From Plastoroseomonas hellenica (GTDB lineage: Bacteria; Pseudomonadota; Alphaproteobacteria; Acetobacterales; Acetobacteraceae), in NCBI RefSeq assembly GCF_018129085.1, contig NZ_JAAGBB010000030.1, positions 1-64,000 on the forward strand: a stretch of 64,000 nt of DNA, in the 5' to 3' direction. Position numbers and translations under genes: made by a program. Positions 53,301 through 61,794 of the stretch are shown here, one piece after another. Each line of letters begins with the position of its first letter. Position 1 is the first letter of the stretch. The notes under the pieces were generated by a model. The model had not been told where the DNA came from. It was given only the letters and a program-made list of their open reading frames with translations, and ran no database searches.

Positions 53301-55462
53301 CCGGCGGCACCGCGCGGGTGACGCTCGCCGCGGTGGATGAAGGTATCCTGCGGCTGACCGATTTCGCCTCGCCCGATCCGCAGGGGCATTTCCTCGGCCG
53401 TCGCCGCCTCGGTACCGATATCCGCGACGATTACGGCCGCCTGATCGCGCCGGCGGATGGCGAGGCGACCGCGCTCCGCCAGGGCGGCGACGAGGGCGAT
53501 GCATCGGGCTTCCTCCGCATCCCGCAGCGCCTCGTCGCGCTCTATTCGGGCATCGTGACCGCGGGGTCGGATGGCGTCGCGCAGGTGCCGCTCGACATCC
53601 CCGACTTCGCAGGCGAGCTCCGGCTGATGGCGGTCGCCTGGGATGGTGCCCGCATCGGCGCCGCGTCCAGGCCGATGACGGTGCGCGACCCCGTGGTCGC
53701 GGAAGCGATGCTGCCGCGCTTCCTGGCCCCCGGCGATGAGGCGCAGTTGCCGCTGCTGCTGCACAACCTCGATCTGCCGCGCGGCACCATCACCGCGACG
53801 CTCTCGACCGAAGGGCCGCTGACATTGGCGGGGCCATCGCAGATCGCGGTCGACCTGGCACCCGGCGCCCGCGCCCAGCCCGGCACCACGCTGCGCGCGA
53901 CCGGCGCCGGGGAAGGCGTGCTGCGCCTTGCGGTCGCCGGGCCGAACAATTTCAGCGTCACCCGGGAATCGCGGATCACCATCCGATCCTCCCGCCCGAT
54001 CGCGGTCGAGACCGCCTTCGGCACCATAGCGCCCGGCCAGCAGGCGGCGCTGACGCCGCCGACCGAGCGCTTCATCCCCGGAAGCTGGCGCGCCAGCGCC
54101 AGCTTCGGCGCCGCCGTGCGCTATGACGCCGATGCGATGCTGCGCGCGGTGCAGGGCTTTTTCCTGTCCTGCACCGAGCAGGCCGGCAGCCGGGCGCTGG
54201 CGCTCGCTTATGCGCCGGATGCGCCGGATCGCGCCGGCGAGTTGCAGCGCGCGGTGGAGACGATCATCGATCGCCAGCGCTTCGATGGCGGTTTCGGCCT
54301 TTGGTCGGCGCAGGGCGAGCCGCAGGAATGGGTGACCGCCTTCGCGCTGGAGGTGCTGCTGCGTGCCCGCAGCGCCGGCGCCGCGGTGCCGGATGGTGCC
54401 GTTGATGCCGGGCTCCGCCATATCGAGGAACTGCTGGAGGAGAGCGACCAGGAGAGCCCGCTCGAGCGCGCGACCCAGGCCTATCGCCTGCATGTGCTGT
54501 CGCTTGCCGGCCGGCCGCGGCTCGGCGCCGCGCGGAGGCTCTTGGAGCGGATCGCCGATATGCCGACGCCACTCGCCCGCGCCCAGATCGGCGCCGCCTT
54601 CGCCCGCGCCGGCGACCGGGCTCGCGCCGAGGCGGCCTTCACCGCAGCACTCGCCGCGCCGCAGCGGCTCTGGTGGACCGGCGATTTCGGGTCCCAGGTC
54701 CGGGATCAGCTCGCGATCGCGGTGCTGCTGAAGGAAAGCGGCGTGCTGGAGGACCGGGTGGCGCCGCTGCTGGCGCAATTGCCCGCGCAGCTCTCGCCGA
54801 CCACGACCAGCACGCAGGAGCAGGGCTGGGCGGTGGCGGCGGCCGGGGCGCTCTCGGCCGGCAGGCGCCCGGTGCGCGTCGCGCTCGACGGCACGACGCT
54901 GGCGGAGCGGCCGCTGGTGACGGTGGCACTGACCGGGCGGGCGACGGCGCGCAACCTCTCCGACGCGGCGCTGCCGAACAGCGTCTCGGTCACCGGCATC
55001 CCGGCGCAGCCGCTGCCGGCCGGGCGCTCCAACATGCGCATCGTCAGGCGCTTCCTGGCGCTCGACGGGTCGCCGCTCAACCTCGACCAGCTCCGGCAGA
55101 ACACCAGCTTCGTGCTGGTGCTGGAAGCGCGGCTCGAGGATCAGGAGGATCATCGCGTGCTGCTGCAGCAGGGCCTGCCCGCAGGCTGGGAGATCATGGG
55201 CCGGCTCGGCCCCGGCGCCGTGCCGGGCATGCCCTGGCTCGAGGCGCTGAGCGAGACCGAGGCGCAGCCCGCCCTCGATGACCGCTTCGCCGCCGCAGCC
55301 GTGCTCTCCCCGCGGATGCCACTGCTCCGCATCGCGGCGCGGGTCAGGGCGGTCAGCGCCGGCAGCTTCGAGCTGCCGGGAGCGGAGACCGTCGACATGT
55401 ATCGCCCGGCCTTCTTCGCGCGGCAGAACACCGGGCGGATCACTATCCTCCCGGCCAACTGA
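50375..55462 (+). CDS. Bacterial alpha-2-macroglobulin with thioester motif
   Basis: Large periplasmic protease-trap protein of 1695 aa, like E. coli YfhM. The ATG at 50375 gives the signal peptide RRFLLLLTLLFAALPAGAFE; there is no lipobox cysteine, unlike YfhM. Several macroglobulin domains follow (FVWLDRGIYRPGETVQIAALIRD is the MG2-type signature). The bait region cannot be placed by eye. The thioester is Cys1266-Thr-Glu-Gln1269 in FFLSCTEQAGSRALAL, inside the alpha/alpha-toroid. It overlaps pbpC by one base (TGATG), the classical A2M-PBP1C pair. Confidence 0.93.
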   Translation: MRRFLLLLTLLFAALPAGAFELPGVQRDSSAYRQELMRRFPGSSPQSRAAAETRAIQAERTNNLPAAAAAWEERVAAGPLSHDAWMALARVQLARRPQEANRALQAAWVAFTIAPAGPQEVPSLLMIADALQALNLPAGMLEALAAAAERAPEDAALRARLTETRRRVGLLPTRVRTEADAEPARACIGFTQPPARRQDWTPADWVRTEPAIPGLAVEREADVICIAGLPWGRSTRIILRAGLPGEDGSALRTEQSLTVAMPNRAPRLAFDQRAYVLPRGQEPRITLASTNVSAVAIRLIRVAERNLMGLRRDWQPGQALNSWTVEGLTEDAGTVIWEGRADIPRFEQNATQRTALPLPDALRNAPPGIFVLAVRSGDGNAAREATASLALAVTDLGLVAWRGADGVAVQARSLGEAVAKPGVRVALLARNNEVLAEAETDATGIARFGAALLRGRGGLAPVALHATAGADFAMLDLEAASFDLSDRGATGRPHPAAMDAFVWLDRGIYRPGETVQIAALIRDAAGQPVDLPVRLRVRRPNGQVFAEQVPARGPDAAILWPMPLSNGAPAGAWTIEALTDPDAPPIGRTTFRVDAFVPERLEVTATPPAGAMLVPGRPLDVPVAARFLYGAPGSGLSGNAELRLAVNPEPFPDWRGWRIGLAEEPFTPALQTFEIPETDADGRATLSLALQGVPDSTRVLQAEVGITISEPGGAESRTRFTIPVRPRGRLIALRPGFEGGSVDDNAEAAFDIAALTPAGAADTARLRVRLVRERPSWRMVTRGQIARYETVWRDEPVDAAEVQVAPGSPARFARRMPFGRYRIEVTDPSGLAITSMRFRSGWASSESAEVPDRVDVATDRQSHPDGATARIRVTPPFGGRASIAVLTDRLVSIRETEIPEGGATIEVPVSAAWGPGAYVAVTVYRAGEARRGPQRALGLVWVALDTAPRRLDVAIESPERILPRQRVTIPVRIGNAGGTARVTLAAVDEGILRLTDFASPDPQGHFLGRRRLGTDIRDDYGRLIAPADGEATALRQGGDEGDASGFLRIPQRLVALYSGIVTAGSDGVAQVPLDIPDFAGELRLMAVAWDGARIGAASRPMTVRDPVVAEAMLPRFLAPGDEAQLPLLLHNLDLPRGTITATLSTEGPLTLAGPSQIAVDLAPGARAQPGTTLRATGAGEGVLRLAVAGPNNFSVTRESRITIRSSRPIAVETAFGTIAPGQQAALTPPTERFIPGSWRASASFGAAVRYDADAMLRAVQGFFLSCTEQAGSRALALAYAPDAPDRAGELQRAVETIIDRQRFDGGFGLWSAQGEPQEWVTAFALEVLLRARSAGAAVPDGAVDAGLRHIEELLEESDQESPLERATQAYRLHVLSLAGRPRLGAARRLLERIADMPTPLARAQIGAAFARAGDRARAEAAFTAALAAPQRLWWTGDFGSQVRDQLAIAVLLKESGVLEDRVAPLLAQLPAQLSPTTTSTQEQGWAVAAAGALSAGRRPVRVALDGTTLAERPLVTVALTGRATARNLSDAALPNSVSVTGIPAQPLPAGRSNMRIVRRFLALDGSPLNLDQLRQNTSFVLVLEARLEDQEDHRVLLQQGLPAGWEIMGRLGPGAVPGMPWLEALSETEAQPALDDRFAAAAVLSPRMPLLRIAARVRAVSAGSFELPGAETVDMYRPAFFARQNTGRITILPAN

Positions 55463-57423
55463 TGCGCCGCCGCCTGCTTCTTGCCGCACTCGGCCTGCCG
55501 CTGCTTTTGGCAGCGGCAGGCCTCGCGCTGGACCGCGCCTTCCCACCCCACCTCGCACGCCTGGCGCCGGGGCAGGAAGTGCTGGACCGGGATGGGCGCA
55601 TCCTCTCCGTGCTGCCGGCGCGCGGCGGCATCTGGCGGCTGGCGACGGCGACCGAGGATGTGCCGCCGGACCTGGTGGCGCTGCTGGTCGCCGCCGAGGA
55701 TCGCCGCTTCTGGCATCACCCCGGCGTCGATCCGATCGCGCTGGCGCGCGCCGCCATGCAGTGGATCCGCGCCGGCCGCGTCGTCTCCGGCGGTTCCACG
55801 CTCACCATGCAGGCGGCGCGATTGCTGGAGCCGCGGCCGCGCACCTTGCGCAGCAAGGCGATCGAAGTGTTCCGCGCGCTGCAGCTCGAAGCCCGCTTCA
55901 ACAAGCGCGAGATCCTCGGCATCTGGCTGACGCTCGCGCCGCAGGGCGGCAATCTCGAAGGCTTGCGCGCGGGGTCGCTCGCCTGGTTCGGGCGGCCACC
56001 GGCGCGCCTCGATGCGGCGGAGCAGGCGCTATTGATCGCGCTCGCCCGCCGCCCCGGCGCGCTGCGACCCGACCGGCACCCCGACGCGGCCCGCGCGGCG
56101 CGCGACGCGGTGCTGGCGAGCCGCGGCGGCCCGGCCGCCGGCATGAGCGCCATCGACCGCGATTTTGCCATGGCATCCGCGATGCCGCTGCGCCGCCTGC
56201 CGATGCCACGCCTGGCGCCGCATGTCGCGCGGGAGCTTGCTGCCGGCGGCGTGGTGCGGACGCCGAGCACGCTCGACCTGCCCTTGCAGCGCGCGGCCGA
56301 GGCGCTGGCCGCCGAATCGCTCCACGACCTGCCGGAGCGCAGCGCCGTCGCGATCGCGATCGCTTCTCTCGACAGCCGCGAATTCCGCGTGCTGGTCGGC
56401 GGCGCCTTTGGGGAGGAGGGCAGGGCCGGTGCGCTCGACCTCAGCCGCGCGATCCGCTCCCCGGGCTCAGCGTTGAAGCCCTTCCTCTATGCCATGGCCT
56501 TCGAGGCCGGGATCGCGCAGCCGCAGAGCGTGCTCTCCGACCTGCCGCTGCGCTTCGCGAACTACGCGCCGGAGAATTTCGACCGCGGCTTCGCGGGCCA
56601 GGTCACCGCGGCCGAGGCACTGCGCCTGTCGCTCAACCTGCCCGCTGTCGCGCTGCTCGACCGCATCGGGCCGCTCCGCTTCGCGGCCGCGCTCAAGGCG
56701 ACGGGCGCGCCGGTGCATCTGCCGCCGGGGGCAACGCCATCGCTGCCGCTGGCGCTCGGCGGCGCCGGGACGACGCTGCGGGAGATGGTGACGCTCTATG
56801 CGGCGCTCGGCGGCGGCGGCGTCGCACAACCGTTGCGGCTGACGCCCGGGGAGGCGGGGCCTGGCAGCCGCGTGCTGGAGGCGCGCGCGGCGCAGCAGGC
56901 GGCGGCAGCGCTGGTGCAGCCTTTCCCGGGCGGCGGCCCGGCCGGCATCGGCTGGAAGACCGGCACGAGCTGGGGCGGCCGGGATGCCTGGGCCTTCGGC
57001 ATCGATGGTCGCCATGTCGCGGGCGTCTGGGTCGGCCGCCCGGATGGCACGCCGCTGCCCGGCGCTACCGGGCGAAACCTGGCCTTGCCGATCCTCTCTC
57101 GTGCTTTCGCCCTGCTGCCGGCGGCCCCACGCGAGCCGCTGCCGCGCCGTGCCGCGATCACCGCCGGAGTGGCGCCTGACCGGCTACGCCTGCTGTTCCC
57201 GCCGCCGGGCGCGGTGCTGGCGGAAGGGGCGGGCAGCGTCACGCTGCGCGCCATGGGCGGGCAGCGGCCGCTGACCTTCCTGGTCGACGGCCAACCCGTC
57301 GCCCATGAACGGGCGCGGCGGGAAGCGAGCTGGCTGCCGCCGGGGCCGGGCTTCTTCCGGGTGACCGTGCTGGATGCGGAAGGGCAGGCGGCGCGGGCGG
57401 AGGTGCGGGTGCGCGCGGAATGA
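55462..57423 (+). CDS. pbpC: Penicillin-binding protein 1C
   Basis: Bifunctional peptidoglycan enzyme of 653 aa: one N-terminal membrane anchor (LLLAALGLPLLLAAAGLAL), GT51 transglycosylase with catalytic Glu79 in EDRRFWHHPGVD and GGSTLTMQAARLL, transpeptidase with Ser336-x-x-Lys339 (SALK), SLN and Lys499-Thr-Gly, and a C-terminal PBP1C domain (LLFPPPGAVL..FLVDGQPV). Coupled to alpha-2-macroglobulin, it is thought to repair the wall where envelope breach occurs. Confidence 0.95.
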   Translation: MRRRLLLAALGLPLLLAAAGLALDRAFPPHLARLAPGQEVLDRDGRILSVLPARGGIWRLATATEDVPPDLVALLVAAEDRRFWHHPGVDPIALARAAMQWIRAGRVVSGGSTLTMQAARLLEPRPRTLRSKAIEVFRALQLEARFNKREILGIWLTLAPQGGNLEGLRAGSLAWFGRPPARLDAAEQALLIALARRPGALRPDRHPDAARAARDAVLASRGGPAAGMSAIDRDFAMASAMPLRRLPMPRLAPHVARELAAGGVVRTPSTLDLPLQRAAEALAAESLHDLPERSAVAIAIASLDSREFRVLVGGAFGEEGRAGALDLSRAIRSPGSALKPFLYAMAFEAGIAQPQSVLSDLPLRFANYAPENFDRGFAGQVTAAEALRLSLNLPAVALLDRIGPLRFAAALKATGAPVHLPPGATPSLPLALGGAGTTLREMVTLYAALGGGGVAQPLRLTPGEAGPGSRVLEARAAQQAAAALVQPFPGGGPAGIGWKTGTSWGGRDAWAFGIDGRHVAGVWVGRPDGTPLPGATGRNLALPILSRAFALLPAAPREPLPRRAAITAGVAPDRLRLLFPPPGAVLAEGAGSVTLRAMGGQRPLTFLVDGQPVAHERARREASWLPPGPGFFRVTVLDAEGQAARAEVRVRAE

Positions 57424-57475
57424 GCCCGCGCATGTGCATTGTGCGCTGCAGCGCATCCGGCGAGAATGGGCCGTG

Positions 57476-58036
57476 ATGATAGCCCTGACGAATTTCGCCG
57501 ACCTTGCGGTGGTGCTGCCGCTGGCGACCGTGTTGGCGCTGGTGTTGAGCATCGCCGGCTGGACGCGGGGTGCCCTGGCCTGGCTGCTGGCGGTGGGCGT
57601 GACCCTGGCGCTCGCTGCCTGCGCGAAGCTGGCGAGCTTCGCCTTCGGGCCCTCGGAGCTGCTCGAGGGGCTGCGCAGCGCGAGCGGCCATACCGCGGCC
57701 GGCACGATCCTTTATGGCGGGTTGCTGGTTTTGATCCTCGGGCGTTCGATTGCGATCACCATCGCCCTGCCGCTGGCGGCCCTGGTCGCGGGCCTCTTCG
57801 GTGCCTCCCGGCTGGCGCTCGGGGTTCATAGCATCGCCGACGTGCTGGTGGGCGCGGGCATCGGGATCATCGGCGTGCTGCTGCTGGCGCGGACCGCCGG
57901 CCCCCGCCCGGCCGGCCTGCCACGGCTCCGGCTGTTGCTGACCTCCGCGGTCATCACCCTTGCGCTGCACGGCCATCAATTGCGGGCCGAAGGCGTGCTG
58001 CTGGCGCTCGCGGCGAAGATCGAAGCGCAGCGCTGA
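57476..58036 (+). CDS. PAP2-family membrane phosphatase-like protein
   Basis: Integral membrane protein of 186 aa with five or so hydrophobic helices. Two of the three PAP2 motifs are visible: RSASGHTAAG (SGH) and SRLALGVHSIADVLVGAG (SRxxxxxHxxxD). The first KxxxxxxRP motif is not clear. Lipid phosphate or undecaprenyl-diphosphate phosphatase activity would suit its place after pbpC, but is an inference. The ATG at 57476 is preferred to the GTG three bases earlier; upstream in-frame codons overlap pbpC. Confidence 0.8.
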   Translation: MIALTNFADLAVVLPLATVLALVLSIAGWTRGALAWLLAVGVTLALAACAKLASFAFGPSELLEGLRSASGHTAAGTILYGGLLVLILGRSIAITIALPLAALVAGLFGASRLALGVHSIADVLVGAGIGIIGVLLLARTAGPRPAGLPRLRLLLTSAVITLALHGHQLRAEGVLLALAAKIEAQR

Positions 58037-58044
58037 GCCGAGCG

Positions 58045-58743
58045 TCAGCCCTCCGCTGCCCATCCGCATCGGCGCATCACCGCCCGCATCGCCTCCGGCA
58101 CCGGCGCGGTCGCCATGACCGGCGGTACCAGGGGCAGCGTCAGCGACCGCGCCAGCAGATGAAGTCCGCTGTCCGCCGCCGCGCCATAGAGCGGATCGCC
58201 CAGGATCGGCCAGCCCCGCTGCGCGCAATGCACACGGAGCTGATGGGTGCGGCCGGTCTCCGGCGTCAGCGCCACCCAGGCGAGGCCTTCGCCAGTGCCG
58301 AGCACCTGCCAGCGGGTCACGGCGTTCTGCCCGTCCGGGTGCACCTCCATCCGCCAACCACGCGCCGCGCTGCTGATCTTGCGGAGCGGCGCGTCGATCA
58401 CGCCCTCCGCCGCTTCCGGCACGCCGCGCAGCACGGCCCAATAGGTCTTCTCCGCCCGCTTCCCCGCGAACAGCGCGCCGAGTGCCGCCAAGGCCGGCTT
58501 GGTGCGGCCGAGCGCCAGGCAGCCGGCAGTGTCGGTGTCGAGCCGGTGCGCCGGCTGCGGCAGATGCCGCTTGCCCTGCTGCAGCGCCGGCAGCCAATCC
58601 TCCAGCGAGGCGCCGCCGCGCGGCCCGCGATGCACCGGCAGCCCGGCCGGTTTGTCGAGCACGATCACGGCATCGTCCTGATGCAGGATGCGATCCAGGA
58701 CAGCCGCGGGGACCGCGGGCCGCGTCCGGGATGCGGGATGCAT
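58045..58743 (-). CDS. RluA-family pseudouridine synthase
   Basis: RNA pseudouridine synthase of 232 aa. HRLDTDTAGCLALGRT contains the catalytic Asp of the RluA family; AVIVLDKPAGLPVHRGP and GRTHQLRVHCAQRGWPILGDPLYG are further signatures. There is no S4 domain, so it is of the short RluA type acting on rRNA or tRNA. The ATG at 58743 has AGG nine bases upstream; ATG 58752 would add three residues. Confidence 0.92.
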   Translation of the reverse strand: MHPASRTRPAVPAAVLDRILHQDDAVIVLDKPAGLPVHRGPRGGASLEDWLPALQQGKRHLPQPAHRLDTDTAGCLALGRTKPALAALGALFAGKRAEKTYWAVLRGVPEAAEGVIDAPLRKISSAARGWRMEVHPDGQNAVTRWQVLGTGEGLAWVALTPETGRTHQLRVHCAQRGWPILGDPLYGAAADSGLHLLARSLTLPLVPPVMATAPVPEAMRAVMRRCGWAAEG

Positions 58744-58827
58744 CGCTGGCATCCTATCCGGAGAGCGGTGCCGTCTATCCGGAGAGAGAGGTTGCGGCCC
58801 GCGTCCCGCCATGCTGCCTCTGTCCTC

Positions 58828-59574
58828 ATGAAACCAGCCAAACCGGAGCGGGAGCCGGACCGCATCTGCGGACCCGCCGCCGTCGCCGCCACCTTCCGGG
58901 TGCGCCCGGCGGCGGTGCTGCGCCTGTTCTACACCCCGCAGCGGCGGCGGGAAGCGGGGCCGCCCTGCGCCACGCTCGCCCGTGCCCGGAAGCCCTATCG
59001 GGAAGTGCCGGCCGAGGAGCTCGCCCGCATCGCCGGCACGCCGCACCATGGCGGTATCGTCGCGGTCGCGGCATCACGCAGCCTGCCGGCGCTGGATGGC
59101 CGCCTGATCCCGGATGCGCTGCTGCGCGCGCCGGTGCTGCCGGTGCTGGATGGCATCGGCAACCCGCACAATCTCGGCGCCATCGCGCGTTCGGCGGCCT
59201 TCTTCGGCTGCCGGGCGATGCTGCTCTCCGGCGATCCGCGCCAGGCCGGGCTGTCGGATGCGGCCTGGCGCACCGCGGAAGGCGGGCTGGAGGCGCTGGA
59301 GCTGTTCCGCGTCCCCGACCTGCCGGCATTCCTGCGGGCGCTCGCGTCGCGCATGCCGGTGCTGGCCGCCATGCCCGCGGGTGGCCTCGCTCCGGCTTCC
59401 CTGCCGCCGGCGCGCCCGGTCGCCCTGGTGCTGGGCAATGAGGAGCAGGGGTTGGCGGAAGCGACGCTCGCCGCCTGCACCGCCCGGATCACGCTGTCGG
59501 GCAGTGGCGCGGTCGAGAGCCTCAATGTCTCGGTCGCGGCGGCCGTGCTCATGCACGCCCTGGCGGGCGCGTGA
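58828..59574 (+). CDS. TrmH-family RNA 2'-O-methyltransferase
   Basis: SpoU/TrmH-class knot methyltransferase of 248 aa, with an N-terminal substrate-binding region (GPAAVAATFRVRPAAVLRLFY) and the three class motifs: LDGIGNPHNLGAIARSAAFFG, LVLGNEEQGL and SLNVSVAAAVLMHAL, which form the SAM-binding knot. It resembles RlmB, but the target nucleotide cannot be told. It is divergent from the pseudouridine synthase and 58 bases before mlaE. Confidence 0.92.
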   Translation: MKPAKPEREPDRICGPAAVAATFRVRPAAVLRLFYTPQRRREAGPPCATLARARKPYREVPAEELARIAGTPHHGGIVAVAASRSLPALDGRLIPDALLRAPVLPVLDGIGNPHNLGAIARSAAFFGCRAMLLSGDPRQAGLSDAAWRTAEGGLEALELFRVPDLPAFLRALASRMPVLAAMPAGGLAPASLPPARPVALVLGNEEQGLAEATLAACTARITLSGSGAVESLNVSVAAAVLMHALAGA

Positions 59575-59632
59575 GCATCGCGCACCCCGGGAATGCTGGA
59601 CGCGGGCCCCGGCAGGCCCCACATCTAGCGCC

Positions 59633-60739
59633 ATGTCGCTGACGCATCCCGGGCGGGACGAGACGGCGGGGATGCGGCTCCATGACCGCACACTCAGCTT
59701 CGCCGGCAGGCTCGACGCCGCCGCCGCCGCGCGTCTCTGGCGTGCCGCGCACCGTGAGGTCGCCGGCGCGGAGGCGATCGATCTCTCGGGGCTGACCGCG
59801 ATCGACGGCGCCGGGGCGGTGCTGCTGCTCGGCCTTGCGGAGCGCCGTGAGCTGCCCTTGACCGGTGCCAGCCAGCCGGTCGCCGCGATCCTCGACCGCA
59901 ACCGCCATGCGCTGGAGGCGGCGCCGCCCGTCGCGCCGGCGAAGACGCTGCCGCCGGTCGCGGCCCTCGGCGCCGCGGCGGTCGGGCAGATCAAGCTCGG
60001 CCTGCAGGGCATCGCCTTCCTGGGTGAGGTGGCGCTGACGGGGCTGCGCGCGCCCTTCAACCGGCGCCTGCTGCGCGGGCGGGAGCTGATGCGCCATCTG
60101 GATGAGGCGGGGCTGCGCGCCTTTCCGCTGACGCTGCTGCTCGGCACGCTGATCGGCGTAATCCTCGCCTTCCAGTCCTCGATCCCGCTCCGCCGCTTCG
60201 GCGCGGAGATCTTCGTGCCCAACCTCGTCGGCATCTCCCTGCTGCGCGAGCTGGGGCCGCTGATGGCGGCCGTCATCATGTCGGGCCGCACCGGCTCCGC
60301 CTATGCCGCGGAGCTCGGCACCATGGTGGTGAACGAGGAGGTGGATGCGCTGCGCATCATGGGCGTCGACGCGGTGGCGTTGCTGGTGCTGCCGCGCATC
60401 CTGGCCGCCATGCTGGCGATGCCGGTGCTGGCGCTGCTGATGGATCTCTCCGGCCTCGTCGGCATGACCGGCGTGATGTCGGCGCTCGGCTACCCCTGGG
60501 TCGCGGTGAAATCGCAGCTCTCGCAATGGCTGTCGCTCCGGGACCTGCTGGGCGGGCTGTTCAAGGCCGCGGTGTTCGGAGCCGCGATCGGCTTCATCGG
60601 CTGCCGCGCCGGGCTCGGCGCCGCGCGCGGCCCGCGCGCGGTCGGCGATGCCGCGACCAGCGCCGTGGTCGGCGGCATCGTCGCGGTCATCCTGCTCGAC
60701 GGTATGTTCGCCGTGCTGTTCTACAGGCTTGGCTTGTGA
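59633..60739 (+). CDS. mlaE: MlaE-family lipid ABC transporter permease with N-terminal STAS-like domain
   Basis: Permease of 368 aa of the Mla-type phospholipid transporter. Residues 1-100 form a STAS-like domain (LSGLTAIDGAGAVLLLGLAE), a fusion of the usually separate MlaB and MlaE proteins. The permease has FPLTLLLGTLIGVILAFQSSIPLRRFG, LLRELGPLMAAVIMSGRTGSAYAAELGTM and DALRIMGVDAV, the MlaE signature. The ATG at 59633 starts the STAS domain. A MITE-like element separates it from mlaF. Confidence 0.93.
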   Translation: MSLTHPGRDETAGMRLHDRTLSFAGRLDAAAAARLWRAAHREVAGAEAIDLSGLTAIDGAGAVLLLGLAERRELPLTGASQPVAAILDRNRHALEAAPPVAPAKTLPPVAALGAAAVGQIKLGLQGIAFLGEVALTGLRAPFNRRLLRGRELMRHLDEAGLRAFPLTLLLGTLIGVILAFQSSIPLRRFGAEIFVPNLVGISLLRELGPLMAAVIMSGRTGSAYAAELGTMVVNEEVDALRIMGVDAVALLVLPRILAAMLAMPVLALLMDLSGLVGMTGVMSALGYPWVAVKSQLSQWLSLRDLLGGLFKAAVFGAAIGFIGCRAGLGAARGPRAVGDAATSAVVGGIVAVILLDGMFAVLFYRLGL

Positions 60740-60753
60740 TGCCGCCGAGCCTC

Positions 60754-60917
60754 AGAGCCCGTTTGGGAATGCCGGCGGGTCGGTCCGGCGGGTCTTTTCC
60801 GCCCCTGACGCGCCGGCTTCCTCGCCGGTGCCACCAGCATCGGCTGCGTCAGCCGACACCCCAGGGACGAAAAATACCTCGCCAGCCCTCCGCCGCCGCC
60901 ATTCCCAAACGGGCTCT
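60754..60917. repeat. MITE-like element with 18-base terminal inverted repeats, copy 2
   Basis: AGAGCCCGTTTGGGAATG at 60754-60771 is the exact inverted repeat of 60900-60917. Its interior matches the core copy at 13286-13369 closely and copy 1 at 4105-4266 more loosely. The element has no coding capacity. It lies between mlaE and mlaF, 14 bases after mlaE, with no duplicated flanking bases obvious to the eye. Confidence 0.87.
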
Positions 60918-61040
60918 CACTATTGACCTGTCTATTGCCGCCCTCGTGTGGAGAGGCTCGGCGGCATCGCGCGCGGGGTTGGTGGGGCGGCCGCGCGCCG
61001 AACCAAGACTCATGCCAGGTCAGCCGAAAGGCTGGCCGGT

Positions 61041-61793
61041 ATGACGGAGGCGGTGATCCGGGTCGAGGAGCTGGCGGTGCGCTTCGGCACCAGCCCGCCG
61101 ATCTTCCGCCATGTCAGCTTCGAGGTGCGGCGCGGCGAGGTCTTCATCATCCTGGGCGGGTCCGGTTGCGGCAAATCGACCCTGCTCAAGGCGATGATTG
61201 GGCTGATCGAGCCGGCCCATGGCGATATCACCCTGCTCGGTGAGCGTCTGGCCGAGGCAACCGGCGACGCCAGGCGGGCGCTGTTGCGCCGCCTCGGGGT
61301 GATGTGGCAGTCGGGCGCGCTGTTCGGTTCGATGACGCTGGCGGAGAATGTGGAAGTGCCGCTCGAGGAGCATACGGCCTTGCCGGCCGAGGCCCGCGCC
61401 GCCGTCGCCCGCGCGAAGCTCGGCCTGGTCGGGCTCGGCGATGCGGCGGCGAAGCTGCCCTCCGAGATCTCGGGCGGCATGGCCAAGCGCGCCGGCATCG
61501 CCCGCGCCATGGCGCTCGATCCGCCGATCCTGTTCCTGGACGAGCCCTCGGCCGGGCTCGATCCCATCACCTCGGCGGGGCTCGACAAGCTGATCGTCGA
61601 TATCGCGCGCGGCACCGGCACCACCTTCGTCGTGGTGACGCATGAGCTGCAATCGATCCTCGCCATCGGAGACCGCTGCATCATGCTCGACAAGGCGGCG
61701 CACGGCATGATCGCGGAGGGCGATCCGCGCAAGCTGCGCGAGGAGAGCACGCACCCGACGGTGCGCGCCTTCTTCCGGCGGGAGGCGGCGTGA
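61041..61793 (+). CDS. mlaF: MlaF-type ATP-binding protein
   Basis: ATPase of 250 aa of the Mla transporter. Walker A GGSGCGKST (residues 39-47), MWQSGALFGSMTLAENVEVPLEEHT, signature EISGGMAKRAGIARAM, Walker B ILFLDEPSAGLDP and VVTHELQSI are present. The ATG at 61041 gives standard length. The 301 bases from mlaE hold the inverted-repeat element and could include a second promoter. Confidence 0.94.
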   Translation: MTEAVIRVEELAVRFGTSPPIFRHVSFEVRRGEVFIILGGSGCGKSTLLKAMIGLIEPAHGDITLLGERLAEATGDARRALLRRLGVMWQSGALFGSMTLAENVEVPLEEHTALPAEARAAVARAKLGLVGLGDAAAKLPSEISGGMAKRAGIARAMALDPPILFLDEPSAGLDPITSAGLDKLIVDIARGTGTTFVVVTHELQSILAIGDRCIMLDKAAHGMIAEGDPRKLREESTHPTVRAFFRREAA

Positions 61794-61794
61794 G

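Noticed and set aside
52355-55558. Open frame of 1067 aa on the minus strand
   Set aside because: Antisense shadow of the alpha-2-macroglobulin gene, which has a thioester motif, signal peptide and coupling to pbpC.
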